Assembly: GCF_001422725.1 (NCBI RefSeq)
Contig: NZ_LMMA01000004.1
Coordinates: forward strand, 28,852 to 92,851
Length of the DNA: 64,000 bases
Origin: Flavobacterium sp. Leaf82
GTDB taxonomy: Bacteria; Bacteroidota; Bacteroidia; Flavobacteriales; Flavobacteriaceae
Direction of reading: 5' to 3'
The position numbers were made by a program, and so were the translations under genes. Below the pieces are notes generated by a model. It ran no database searches. It was not told the DNA's origin and was given only the letters and a program-made list of their open reading frames with translations. Position 1 is the first letter of the stretch; each line of letters starts with the position of its first letter. Shown one piece after another: positions 7,032 through 16,085 of this stretch.

Positions 7032-10000
7032 ATGCGTAAACTTTCCTGGTTCTTTTTATTACCAATTATTCTTATTTCGACCATAGTTTCGGCACAAAAA
7101 TCAGCTATTTATACTTACGATCTAAAGGAGTTTGACAAAGCACTGGCTTTGTATAATGACAAACAATATGCATCGGCACAACTTATTTTCGAACATGTAA
7201 AAAACAATGCCACGACCGAAGAAGTTCAGTCAGATTGTGCTTATTACATCGCCAATTGTGCCATTAGAACCAATAAAGCAAATGCTGATGCTTTGATGGA
7301 GAAATTCGTAACCGATTATCCTACAAGTACTAAGCAAAATCAGGCTTATATAGAAGTTGCACAGTTTTTCTTTGAACAGGGAAATTATCCAAAAGCTTTA
7401 CAATGGTTTGATAAAGTGGATGAAAGTTATATGAGCAAATCAGATTCGGATAAATTTAATTTCCAAAAAGGATATGCTTATTTCAATGCTAAAAAGAAAA
7501 AAGAAGCCACAACTTATTTTAATAAAGTGGTGAATTCTCCTGAATTTGGTTCTCAGGCTAAATACTATTTGGGTTTTATGGCTTATGAAGGCGATGATTA
7601 TAAAGAAGCTACCAAATATTTTGATGAAGTTTCAGGCGAAGAAAAATACAAAGAAAAGCTTTCGTATTATCAGGCCGATATGAATTTCAAGCTAGGAAAT
7701 TTCCAGAAAGCAATTGACTTGGGGCAAAAAGCAATGGCCAAATCAAATGAGCTTGAAAAATCTGAATTAAATAAAATTATTGGTGAGAGTTATTTTAACC
7801 TAAAACAATACGACAAAGCAATTCCGTTTTTAGAGCAATATGCAGGAAAAAAAGGAAAATGGAATAATACTGATTTCTATCAATTAGGTTATGCTTATTA
7901 TGAACGAAAAGACTATGAAAAAGCAATTTCTCAATTCAATAAAATCATTGAAGGAAAAGATTTCGTAGCGCAAAATGCCTATTACCATTTAGGTTTAAGT
8001 TATTTAAATACAGGCAAAAAACAAGAAGCTTTAAACGCTTTTAAAAATGCTTCTGAAATGGATTTTAATGCACAAATTCAGGAAGATGCGGCTTTAAATT
8101 ATGCAAAAGTGAGTTATGATATCGGAAACGCTTATCAAACTGTTCCTGCGATTTTACTTGATTTCCTTAAAAAATATCCAAACAATTCAAGCAGATCTGA
8201 GATAGAAAAATTATTGGTAGATTCTTATATTTCGACTAAAAACTACAAAGAAGCTTTGGTTTTATTAGAGAAAAACAGATCAGCAGAAAATAAAGCAGCG
8301 TATCAAAAAGTACTTTTTTACAGAGGTTTAGAATTGTATAATGAATCGAATTATCAAGAAGCTGGAAAAATGCTTAAGAGCGCAATCAGCGAGCAAAAAA
8401 CACCTGAGTTTACGGCTCGTGCGACTTTCTGGAAAGCAGAAACAGAATATGTTACTGCAGATTTTCAGAACGCATTACTAACTTACAAACAGTTTGCCGG
8501 ACAAGCTGCTGCTAAAACAACTGATGAGTATAAAAATATCAATTACAATATTGGTTACACGTATTTTAAACTTAAAGAATACGATCAGGCAGCAAATTCT
8601 TTTCAGGCGCAAATCGATAATTCTAAAGGGGATAAAGTTCGTTTGAATGATTCGTATTTGCGTTTAGGAGATTGCCGTTTTGTGAGTTCAAAATACACTG
8701 CTGCAAATGAAGCTTATGCAAAAGCAATTGAGGCAAAAGGCGTAGATGCTGATTATGCTCAGTTTCAGAAAGCGATTTCTTATGGTTTTATGTCTAAAAA
8801 TGACAAGAAAGTCGATGAGCTGAATAATTTTCTTCAGATGTATAAAAAATCAGAATATCGCGACGATGCTTTATATGAATTAGGAAATACGTATGTAGCT
8901 GAGAAAAAGAATGACCAGGCTATTAAAACCTACGATCAGTTAATTGCTGAATATAAAAACGGTGCATTTACTTCAAAATCAATTTTAAAGCAAGGTTTGA
9001 TTTATTACAACTCAGATCGTGACGAACAAGCATTGGTTAAATTCAAAAAAGTTGCTGCTGATTTCCCAAAAACTCCCGAAGCTTTAGAAGCAGTTTCTAC
9101 AGCCAGATTAATTTATGTTGATTCAGGAAAAGTAGATGAATATGCTACCTGGGTTCGTACTCTAGACTTTGTTGCGGTTACAGATGCAGAGTTGGATAAT
9201 GATACTTATGATGCAGCTTTTAAGCAGTACAGTCAAAATAACAGCAAACAGGCAATTACTGGTTTTATTGGTTATGTAAATAAATTTCCGTCAGGACTTC
9301 ATTCGTTAGAAGCTAATTTTTATTTGGCACAATTGTATTATACTGAAGGTTCAGAGACTAAATCAGTTGCGAATTATCAATATGTAACCGATCAGCCAAG
9401 AAACGAATTTACAGAGCAATCGTTAATGAAATTAGCACAGATTTATCTAAAAGCCAAAGATTGTGATAAATCGATTCCGGTATTGAAACGTTTAGATGAT
9501 GAAGCAGATTCATCTCAAAATAAAAGCTTTGCACAAGCGAACCTGATGAAATGTTATTACGACAAGAAAGATTACGATAATTCGGTTACGTATGCTGACA
9601 AAGTATTGCAGAATGCAAAGTCTGATACAAATGTAAAAGCCGATGCGCAAATTATTGTAGCGCGTGCAGCAATGCAAACTGGAGATGAAGACAAGGCAAA
9701 AGCAGCTTACGCAAAATTATCAGCAACATCAAAAGGAGAATTAGCAGCAGAAGCGTTGTATTATGATGCTTATTTTAAAACGAAAGAAGGAAAATTTGAT
9801 GCTTCGAACGTATCTGTGCAAAAATTAGCAAAAAACTATTCGGCTTATAAATATTACGGGGCGAAGAGTTTGGTTTTAATGGCGAAAAACTTCTACGGAT
9901 TAAAAGACAGTTATCAGGCAACTTATATTTTAGATAACGTAATCAATAATTTTACCGATTATCCGGATGTTGTCGAAGAAGCTAAAAAAGAGCTGGCTGC

Positions 10001-10046
10001 TATAAAAGTAGAAGAAGCTAAAACAAATTCGTCGATTAATAAGTAA
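7032..10046 (+). CDS. large periplasmic TPR-repeat protein
   Basis: This 1004-residue protein starts with a signal peptide (MRKLSWFFLLPIILISTIVSAQ), so it is exported to the periplasm or the inner face of the outer membrane. The rest is one long array of TPR helices, with repeated A..YF..G.Y..A and YYLG...Y patterns (for example YHLGLSYLNTGKKQEAL and YELGNTYVAEKKNDQAI). Tetratricopeptide arrays bind partner proteins. No enzyme domain is visible. It is followed by a PhzF-family gene and an outer-membrane barrel gene on the same strand, so it may work with the barrel in envelope biogenesis. That partnership is inferred from position only. Start chosen at the ATG giving the signal peptide. Confidence 0.85.
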   Translation: MRKLSWFFLLPIILISTIVSAQKSAIYTYDLKEFDKALALYNDKQYASAQLIFEHVKNNATTEEVQSDCAYYIANCAIRTNKANADALMEKFVTDYPTSTKQNQAYIEVAQFFFEQGNYPKALQWFDKVDESYMSKSDSDKFNFQKGYAYFNAKKKKEATTYFNKVVNSPEFGSQAKYYLGFMAYEGDDYKEATKYFDEVSGEEKYKEKLSYYQADMNFKLGNFQKAIDLGQKAMAKSNELEKSELNKIIGESYFNLKQYDKAIPFLEQYAGKKGKWNNTDFYQLGYAYYERKDYEKAISQFNKIIEGKDFVAQNAYYHLGLSYLNTGKKQEALNAFKNASEMDFNAQIQEDAALNYAKVSYDIGNAYQTVPAILLDFLKKYPNNSSRSEIEKLLVDSYISTKNYKEALVLLEKNRSAENKAAYQKVLFYRGLELYNESNYQEAGKMLKSAISEQKTPEFTARATFWKAETEYVTADFQNALLTYKQFAGQAAAKTTDEYKNINYNIGYTYFKLKEYDQAANSFQAQIDNSKGDKVRLNDSYLRLGDCRFVSSKYTAANEAYAKAIEAKGVDADYAQFQKAISYGFMSKNDKKVDELNNFLQMYKKSEYRDDALYELGNTYVAEKKNDQAIKTYDQLIAEYKNGAFTSKSILKQGLIYYNSDRDEQALVKFKKVAADFPKTPEALEAVSTARLIYVDSGKVDEYATWVRTLDFVAVTDAELDNDTYDAAFKQYSQNNSKQAITGFIGYVNKFPSGLHSLEANFYLAQLYYTEGSETKSVANYQYVTDQPRNEFTEQSLMKLAQIYLKAKDCDKSIPVLKRLDDEADSSQNKSFAQANLMKCYYDKKDYDNSVTYADKVLQNAKSDTNVKADAQIIVARAAMQTGDEDKAKAAYAKLSATSKGELAAEALYYDAYFKTKEGKFDASNVSVQKLAKNYSAYKYYGAKSLVLMAKNFYGLKDSYQATYILDNVINNFTDYPDVVEEAKKELAAIKVEEAKTNSSINK

Positions 10047-10154
10047 GAATAAAGAGAATAGGATAAAGAGAATAGAAGCAAGATGCAAGAAGAAATATTG
10101 TTGAGAAATCTTTTCTCTTTGTTCTTTCATCTATTTTCTAAAAAAAAGAAAAAA

Positions 10155-11018
10155 ATGAGTTTACCCTTTTATATAATTGATGTTTTTGCTGAGGAAAAGT
10201 ATGCTGGTAATCAATTGGCAGTTTTTTTGGATGCAGAAAAATTAAGTTCAGCAGAAATGCAGCAGATTGCGCGCGAAATTAATTTTGCTGAAAGTACTTT
10301 TATAACCAAACTTGACAAAGAAAATAATAAAGCCGAGATAAAAATATTTACTCCGGCAAGCGAGATGCAATTTGCAGGACATCCTATAATTGGAACTTCG
10401 TGGGTTTTGATGAATCATGTGTTTAATGATTCTCCGGAGAATATAAAATTAAATGTGCCAATTGGACCAATTGCAATTCATCAATCTGAAGGTTTGATTT
10501 GGTTAAAAGCGGCTCAGCCGAAATTTTGGGATATTTTTTCGAAAGAAGATTTTGCAGTATTTAGCAATCTGAAAAATCATGATTTTGAAAATCAGTTTCC
10601 AATTCAGGAAGTAACAATCGGAAGTGCTTTTGTAATGGTTGGATTAAGTAGCAAAAGAGCGTTGGAAAACTTAGTTTTAGACAAAGATAAAACAAATGAC
10701 TGGCTGATAAAAAACTGTAAAACAGCTCACAGAGGTTTGTATTTTTATTACCTCGAAGGTTCGAAATTGTTTAGCAGAATGTTGTGTATAGAACACAATC
10801 AATTGGTAGAAGATGCAGCGACAGGAAGCGCAAGTACTTGTTTGCAGGCTTTTCTATTAAAATATCATAAACCTGAAATTGATTTAATTAACTATCAGGG
10901 AGATTATATCAACCGTCCGTCTCAAATTTATTTTAAAGGAAGTTTAAGCGAGAATGATTTTGATATTAAAATAGGAGGAAAGGCTCAGTTTGTTGCAAAA
11001 GGAGAATGGGAAGTTTAG
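10155..11018 (+). CDS. PhzF-family isomerase
   Basis: From ATG 10155 this is a 287-residue PhzF-family protein. It opens with LPFYIIDVFAEEKYAGNQLAVF, then has NFAESTFI with the catalytic Glu (about residue 45), the AGHPIIGTS motif (about 74-82) and, in the second half, EDAATGSAS. The family has two diaminopimelate-epimerase-like halves and isomerises small molecules without cofactor. Most genomic members have unknown substrates. An open frame extends 72 bases further upstream, but its residues are low-complexity (LFSLFFHLFSKKKKK) and come from the repeat leader, so I start at MSLPFY. The leader just before the ATG resembles that of the next gene. Confidence 0.87.
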   Translation: MSLPFYIIDVFAEEKYAGNQLAVFLDAEKLSSAEMQQIAREINFAESTFITKLDKENNKAEIKIFTPASEMQFAGHPIIGTSWVLMNHVFNDSPENIKLNVPIGPIAIHQSEGLIWLKAAQPKFWDIFSKEDFAVFSNLKNHDFENQFPIQEVTIGSAFVMVGLSSKRALENLVLDKDKTNDWLIKNCKTAHRGLYFYYLEGSKLFSRMLCIEHNQLVEDAATGSASTCLQAFLLKYHKPEIDLINYQGDYINRPSQIYFKGSLSENDFDIKIGGKAQFVAKGEWEV

Positions 11019-11197
11019 TTGAAAAGATAATAGAAGAAAGAGTCAGGAAGAAAGAATAAAGAGAATAGAGTCAGGAAGCTAGAGGAAAGAGCAAAGACTA
11101 AAAAATATAATAGAATAAAGAAATAGAGAAAATCCAGAAATAAGAGAGAAGTCTTTGGTCTTTGCTCTTTATTCTATTCTCTAAAAAAAGAAAATAT
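11019..11197 (+). repeat. purine-rich intergenic repeat with inverted arms
   Basis: This 179-base gap is a run of A/G-rich words. AGAGTCAGGAAG occurs twice (11039-11050 and 11067-11078). AAAGAGCAAAGAC at 11086-11098 is the exact reverse complement of 11158-11170. The last 45 bases closely match the 45 bases before the PhzF-family start at 10155 (CTCTTT, TCTATT, CTAAAAAAAGAAAA in the same order). It looks like a mobile or amplified leader/terminator repeat. Confidence 0.6.
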
Positions 11198-12949
11198 ATG
11201 AAAATTAATTGCCAGAATAAAATCATCATTTTGCTAGTATTGTTTGTTGTACAGGTTTCATTTGCCCAAAAGAAAAATGAAAGTATTGGTACAGAAACGG
11301 TAAACGTAGTAAAACCCTATTCGCCAACTATTTCAGATGCTTTTAAAGTGAAGGAAACCCCTTCGCTGGACGATACCGGAAATCAGCCAAAAGAAACTAT
11401 TAAGTATAGTATTTTGTCTGTTCCTGTAGCTTCTACATTTACACCATCAAAAGGAAAAGCTGAAGGTGTTGAGAAATCTAAAAGAGAAAAATTATTTAAT
11501 AATTACGCTACTTTGGGAGTGGGGAATTATGGGACTTTAAATGCTGAATTGTTTGTAAATCAGGATTTAGGAAACAACGATTATGTAGCCGGAATGTTTC
11601 GTCACCATTCTTCGCAAGGCGGAATTAAAGGGGTAGATTTAAATGATGAGTTTTATGATACAGCATTAAATGTGGCATATGGCGTAAACAATCGTGATAT
11701 GGCATGGAATGTTGAACTAGGATATCAAAATCAATTGTATAACTGGTATGGTTTACCTGCAGAATTTGGTTCGACTTTAGCGGGGCAAACGCGTGATGAT
11801 TTAATAAGAAGTATTAACCCGAATCATTCTTATAATACAATTTCTTTAGGCGGAAACATCGAGTTTAATGAAGGGATTTTTAGTAAAATTGCAACAAAAT
11901 TCACCCATTTTTCAGATAGTTTTTCCTCTTCCGAAAATCGTTTCTATGTAAAACCATCTTTCAAAGTAGAAGTGATGGATCAATCTATAAACACCAATAT
12001 TATTGTAGATCACGTTAGCGGATCTTTCGAGCATAATTATGCCAGAGATAATACAGAACCGTTAAAATACAGCTTAACTAATTTTGGGATTGAGCCAAGT
12101 TTTGTGATTCTTGAAAACGACTGGACATTAGAATTAGGAGCAGGATTATTCTACGGTTTAGATTCTGAAAACAGCGGAAACAAGTTTTACATCTATCCAA
12201 AAGTAAATGCTTCGTACAAATTGGTAGGCGATTTAATGATTTTCTATACCGGGGTAAATGGTGGTTTAGAGCAAAACTCATATGCTGATTTTGTAACAGA
12301 TAATCCGTTTTTATCTCCAACTTTAAATATGAAACCTACCAATAACCAATATACTGTTTTTGCAGGTTTAAAAGGTAAATTGGCAAACAATATCAATTAT
12401 AACCTGACGGGTTCTTATTTAAACGAAAAAGACAAAGCATTGTATAAAGGGAATGATTATACAGAAGATTTTTCGAATCAGAATTATGCTTTTGGAAACT
12501 CGTTTGGAGTGGTTTATGACGACGTAAGAACCTTCCGTTTTTACGGGGAGTTAAAAGCTGATTTTTCAAGAAATGTGTCTTTTGGAGTCAACGGTACTTT
12601 TAATAGCTATAAATACGATGGCTTGGAAGCATGGAATTTACCATCGATGAAAATAAGCTCAAATCTTGATGTAAACATTACAAAACAATGGTATGCAGGT
12701 TTGAATGTTTTCTTTGTAGGCGAACGTAAAGACATGCAATCGAATCTAAATTTAGGAACTGATCCTGTGATTATAACACTAAAAAGTTATTTTGATGCCA
12801 ATGCACATTTAGGATACAAATACAACGAGCGTTTGACTTTCTTTTTGAAGTTAAATAATATTGGAAATCAGGCTTACGAAAAATGGTTGAATTATCCTGT
12901 ACAAGGATTTCAGGTGTTAGTAGGAGGAAATTATAAATTCGATTTTTAA
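11198..12949 (+). CDS. outer-membrane beta-barrel protein (TonB-receptor-like, no plug seen)
   Basis: From ATG 11198 this is a 583-residue exported protein with signal peptide MKINCQNKIIILLVLFVVQVSFAQ. A short linker containing TETVNVVKPYSP, which resembles a TonB box, is followed by amphipathic beta strands up to a C-terminal FDF, the aromatic end expected of an outer-membrane barrel. The usual plug motifs of TonB receptors are not evident, and the length is short for that family. Such proteins are often labelled TonB-dependent receptor in flavobacteria. It follows a TPR protein and a PhzF protein. The upstream in-frame TTG at 11162 falls in repeat sequence and is not used. Confidence 0.75.
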   Translation: MKINCQNKIIILLVLFVVQVSFAQKKNESIGTETVNVVKPYSPTISDAFKVKETPSLDDTGNQPKETIKYSILSVPVASTFTPSKGKAEGVEKSKREKLFNNYATLGVGNYGTLNAELFVNQDLGNNDYVAGMFRHHSSQGGIKGVDLNDEFYDTALNVAYGVNNRDMAWNVELGYQNQLYNWYGLPAEFGSTLAGQTRDDLIRSINPNHSYNTISLGGNIEFNEGIFSKIATKFTHFSDSFSSSENRFYVKPSFKVEVMDQSINTNIIVDHVSGSFEHNYARDNTEPLKYSLTNFGIEPSFVILENDWTLELGAGLFYGLDSENSGNKFYIYPKVNASYKLVGDLMIFYTGVNGGLEQNSYADFVTDNPFLSPTLNMKPTNNQYTVFAGLKGKLANNINYNLTGSYLNEKDKALYKGNDYTEDFSNQNYAFGNSFGVVYDDVRTFRFYGELKADFSRNVSFGVNGTFNSYKYDGLEAWNLPSMKISSNLDVNITKQWYAGLNVFFVGERKDMQSNLNLGTDPVIITLKSYFDANAHLGYKYNERLTFFLKLNNIGNQAYEKWLNYPVQGFQVLVGGNYKFDF

Positions 12950-12958
12950 GGATTTTTA

Positions 12959-13108
12959 ACCGTAAAGTACGCAAAGTTTTTTTTTCTGGCGTTTCGTGCG
13001 TTTCGTATATAAAACACAAAGTTCGCAAAGCTAGTTCAATACAAAGCTTTGCGAACTTTGCGTTTGCTAAGCATGATCAAGGATAAAAATTTTTGCGTGC
13101 TTTGCGGT
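12959..13108. repeat. nested palindromic repeat of the CGCAAAG type
   Basis: The outer arms 12959-12975 and 13092-13108 pair with a few differences (ACCGTAAAGTACGCAAA against ACCGCAAAGCACGCAAA). Inside, CAAAGTTCGCAAAGCT at 13017-13032 is the exact reverse complement of 13045-13060. The transcript could fold into a long cruciform after the barrel gene. A further word, GTGTAATTCGTGGC, at about 13135-13148 recurs near 58387. There is no T-run, so it is not a plain terminator. Confidence 0.7.
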
Positions 13109-13214
13109 CAATTTTTTAGAATTAGTGAAAATTTGTGTAATTCGTGGCGAAAAATATTGTAGAAGTAAAAAACCTTTGCACCTTTGTAACTTAGCATCTC
13201 AGTACCTTAAAAAA

Positions 13215-13664
13215 ATGGAATTCAAACAAAAAATACATTCACATTACTTGCAAATGGTCCAGGACCGAATTGATGTTTTTAGGGACATGATTTCGGCTTT
13301 GACCGAAGATTCTAAAAACGATGCAAAAGGTTCTGCCGGTGATAAACATGAAACGGCTTTGTCAATGATGCATATCGAGCAGGAAAAATTGACCAATAAA
13401 CTAAAAGAAGCGATTACCCAAAAAGCAATTTTAGATAAAATTGACGCCACAAAAACTACTGAAAATATTATTTCTGGCAGTTTGGTAAAAGCTAACGGAA
13501 TTTACTTGTATGTAAGTGTAGCACTTCCTAAAATTACTATTGACGGAATAAATGTTATTGCACTTTCTCCGCAATCTCCTCTAGGTTCTCATTTAATGGG
13601 AAATAAAACAGGGTTTCAATTCGAAATAAATAAAACACATTATACTATTGAGAGTATTTTGTAA
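13215..13664 (+). CDS. small GreA/GreB-like protein
   Basis: From ATG 13215 this is a 149-residue protein. The N-terminal half is helical and charged (KIHSHYLQMVQDRIDVFRDM, then GDKHETALSMMHIEQEKL). The C-terminal part has SPLGSHLMGNKTGFQFEI, like the C-terminal domain of GreA/GreB transcript-cleavage factors (SPLGxALLGxxxGD). The acidic tip residues of true GreA are not obvious, and the N-terminal coiled coil is short. It may act on RNA polymerase as a Gre-fold regulator, but this is unproven. Similar small flavobacterial proteins sometimes carry the label 3-oxoacyl-ACP synthase, which nothing in the sequence supports. The start avoids 30 upstream codons that lie in repeat DNA. Confidence 0.7.
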   Translation: MEFKQKIHSHYLQMVQDRIDVFRDMISALTEDSKNDAKGSAGDKHETALSMMHIEQEKLTNKLKEAITQKAILDKIDATKTTENIISGSLVKANGIYLYVSVALPKITIDGINVIALSPQSPLGSHLMGNKTGFQFEINKTHYTIESIL

Positions 13665-13693
13665 CTTGTTTTTATTGACTTATCTCTTTTTTT

Positions 13694-13780
13694 TGTCATT
13701 TCGCCGTAAGGAGAAATCACCTCTAATATTCGGCAACAATGCTTACTTTGCTTGTTTGATTTCTTCTTACGTTGAAATGA
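13694..13780. repeat. inverted pair of the TCATTTCG...GAGAAATC dispersed repeat
   Basis: The left arm 13694-13718 (TGTCATTTCGCCGTAAGGAG then AAATC) and the right arm 13758-13780 pair with few mismatches. The same word recurs at 24424-24447, 37655-37680, 37765-37791 and, inverted, at 37876-37898. The rest of the 431-base gap (13665-14095) is AT-rich, with a terminator at 13912 and nothing else recognisable. Confidence 0.6.
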
Positions 13781-13911
13781 TAATATGAAGGAAAACAATA
13801 ATCCTTCAATCCTTTTCTTTCGTCTCATTATCAATTTCTCAATGATTTTTAAATATCGTAGAATTTACCTCAAATATCTCTTTAAAATTTTACATTTTGT
13901 ATTTTGATTAA

Positions 13912-13948
13912 GCTCAAAATTGAAATTTTCAAGTTTGAGCCTTTTTTT
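13912..13948 (+). terminator. rho-independent-type terminator
   Basis: GCTCAAAATTGAAA pairs with TTTTCAAGTTTGAGC, followed by CTTTTTTT. It lies about 250 bases after the GreA-like gene and about 150 before asnB, so it would insulate the two. Confidence 0.6.
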
Positions 13949-14095
13949 AATGCTAAAATTTTACATTTTATATGTAAAAACAAATTTATGGTTTAAAATT
14001 ATAACTAAAATTGATATATGTGTTTTTCAATTGTAACTGTTAACGCATCTTTGCCTTATCAAAATGAATTTTAAACAAATAAAAAATATATAATT

Positions 14096-15772
14096 ATGTG
14101 TGGAATCGTATGTGCCTTTGATCTAAAGCAAAAAGCTGAAACATTAAGACCTCAAGTATTAGAAATGTCTAAAATCATTCGTCACCGTGGACCGGACTGG
14201 AGCGGAATTTATAGCAATGATAAAGCAATTCTTTCTCATGAGCGTTTAGCAATTGTAGATCCGGCTTCAGGAAAACAGCCTTTATTTACAGAAGATAAAA
14301 AATTGGTTTTAGCTGCAAATGGTGAAATATACAACCACAGAGAATTACGTAAACAATTTGAAGGAAAATATAACTTTCAGACAGAAAGTGACTGTGAAGT
14401 TATCCTGGCTCTTTACAAAGAAAAAGGACCTCATTTTGTAGATGAAATGAACGGAATCTTTGGATTTGCAATCTATGATGTAGAAAAAGATGAGTATTTT
14501 ATTGCTCGTGACCACATGGGAATCATTCCACTTTATATTGGTTGGGATCAACACGGAACTTTCTACGTAGCTTCAGAATTGAAAGCTTTAGAAGGATACT
14601 GTACAAAAATCCAATTGTTTCCTCCGGGACATTATATGACAAGCAAAGACGGTGAATTTGTACAATGGTACAAAAGAGACTGGACAGATTATGATGCAGT
14701 AAAAGACAACGAAACAAGTATTCCTGCAATTAAAGAAGCATTAGAAGCTGCGGTTCACAGACAATTAATGAGTGATGTTCCTTACGGAGTTTTACTTTCG
14801 GGAGGTTTAGATTCGTCTATTACTTCGGCTGTAGCCAAAAAATTTGCACAAAAACGTATTGAGTCAGATGATACAACAGATGCTTGGTATCCGCAATTAC
14901 ACTCTTTCTCAGTAGGATTAGACGGTTCTCCGGATTTAGCAGCAGCTCAAATTGTTGCAAAACATATCGGGACGATTCACCACGAAATTAAATTTACGAT
15001 TCAGGAAGGTTTAGATGCAGTTCGTGATGTAATTTATAACCTTGAAACGTATGATGTAACGACTGTTAGAGCATCAACACCAATGTGGTTAATGGCGAGA
15101 GTTATTAAATCAATGGGAATCAAAATGGTTCTTTCAGGAGAAGGTGCAGATGAGTTATTTGGAGGATATTTATACTTTCATAAAGCACCAAATGCAAGAG
15201 AGTTTCACGAAGAAAACGTTCGTAAATTAAGTAAATTACATATGTATGACTGTTTGCGTGCTAACAAAAGTTTGGCAGCATGGGGAATCGAAGGTCGCGT
15301 ACCGTTCTTAGACAAAGAATTTATGGATGTTGCAATGCGCATCAACCCACAAGATAAAATGATCAACAAAGAGCACCCAATGGAAAAATGGGTTGTTCGT
15401 AAAGCTTTTGAAGATATGTTGCCGGAAAGTGTAGCATGGAGGCAAAAAGAACAATTCTCTGATGGAGTAGGATACAGCTGGATTGATACTTTGAAAGAAG
15501 TGGTAGCCAAAGAAGTTTCGGATGAGCAATTGGCAAATGCGAAATATAAATTCCCATTGCAAACTCCAACTTCTAAAGAAGAGTATTACTATCGTTCAAT
15601 CTTTGCAGAACATTTTCCTAGTGATGCAGCAGCTTTATGTGTTCCTCAGGAAGCAAGTGTAGCTTGTAGTACAAAAATCGCTTTAGAGTGGGATGAGGCA
15701 TTCAAAAACATGAATGATCCTTCAGGAAGAGCAGTTGCAAGTGTACATGATGACGCTTACGCCAAAGCATAA
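14096..15772 (+). CDS. asnB: asparagine synthetase B (glutamine-hydrolysing)
   Basis: This 558-residue enzyme makes asparagine from aspartate, ATP and glutamine in the cytosol. The N-terminal glutaminase domain is complete: the nucleophile Cys2 (MCGIVCAF), HRGPDWSG (30-37), Arg50 in HERLAIVD, Asn75 and Glu77 in NGEIYN, and Asp in SDCEVIL near 100. The synthetase domain has the ATP loop LLSGGLDSS (about 232-240), SGEGADELFGGYLYFHKAP and WRQKEQFSDGVGYSW. Length and motif wording are very close to E. coli AsnB. It has its own terminator (15813) and is followed by a paralogue that has lost the glutaminase residues. Confidence 0.96.
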   Translation: MCGIVCAFDLKQKAETLRPQVLEMSKIIRHRGPDWSGIYSNDKAILSHERLAIVDPASGKQPLFTEDKKLVLAANGEIYNHRELRKQFEGKYNFQTESDCEVILALYKEKGPHFVDEMNGIFGFAIYDVEKDEYFIARDHMGIIPLYIGWDQHGTFYVASELKALEGYCTKIQLFPPGHYMTSKDGEFVQWYKRDWTDYDAVKDNETSIPAIKEALEAAVHRQLMSDVPYGVLLSGGLDSSITSAVAKKFAQKRIESDDTTDAWYPQLHSFSVGLDGSPDLAAAQIVAKHIGTIHHEIKFTIQEGLDAVRDVIYNLETYDVTTVRASTPMWLMARVIKSMGIKMVLSGEGADELFGGYLYFHKAPNAREFHEENVRKLSKLHMYDCLRANKSLAAWGIEGRVPFLDKEFMDVAMRINPQDKMINKEHPMEKWVVRKAFEDMLPESVAWRQKEQFSDGVGYSWIDTLKEVVAKEVSDEQLANAKYKFPLQTPTSKEEYYYRSIFAEHFPSDAAALCVPQEASVACSTKIALEWDEAFKNMNDPSGRAVASVHDDAYAKA

Positions 15773-15812
15773 ATAAGAATTTTAGAATTAGTATATATTA
15801 TATTTCTTGAAA

Positions 15813-15839
15813 GACGTTCTCAATCCTGAGAGCGTTTTT
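15813..15839 (+). terminator. terminator after asnB
   Basis: ACGTTCTCA pairs with TGAGAGCGT (one G-U) around the loop ATCC, followed by TTTTT. The rest of the 313-base gap to 16085 is AT-rich. It probably holds the promoter of the second synthetase gene, but no clear TAnnTTTG was placed. Confidence 0.75.
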
Positions 15840-16085
15840 CTTGTCTAATAATGTTAAATTCTATTATTTCAGCCACTTGAAGATAATTATTTAAGTTTCT
15901 TTTTTATATTTGGCATTCGCCCGAAATAAAATTAAACCGCTTATATTGTAGCTGTTTAAGTACAGAAAAGAGTAGGTTTGTATTTGGTTTAGCTCAAAAT
16001 TAGAATAATATAATAGATTTTTATACTTAGAAAGCTTTTTATAGCTGTAAGTAAAAAAATATAATAAATAAAAAAATAGAATAGT

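Noticed and set aside
13640-13834. 64-codon minus-strand frame overlapping the GreA-like gene end
   Set aside because: It is made mostly from the inverted TCATTTCG repeat and poly-T, and overlaps a better gene.
15205-15569. Several open frames on the minus strand inside asnB
   Set aside because: They mirror the strong codon pattern of asnB; the same positions in the paralogue give similar mirror frames, which shows they are shadows.
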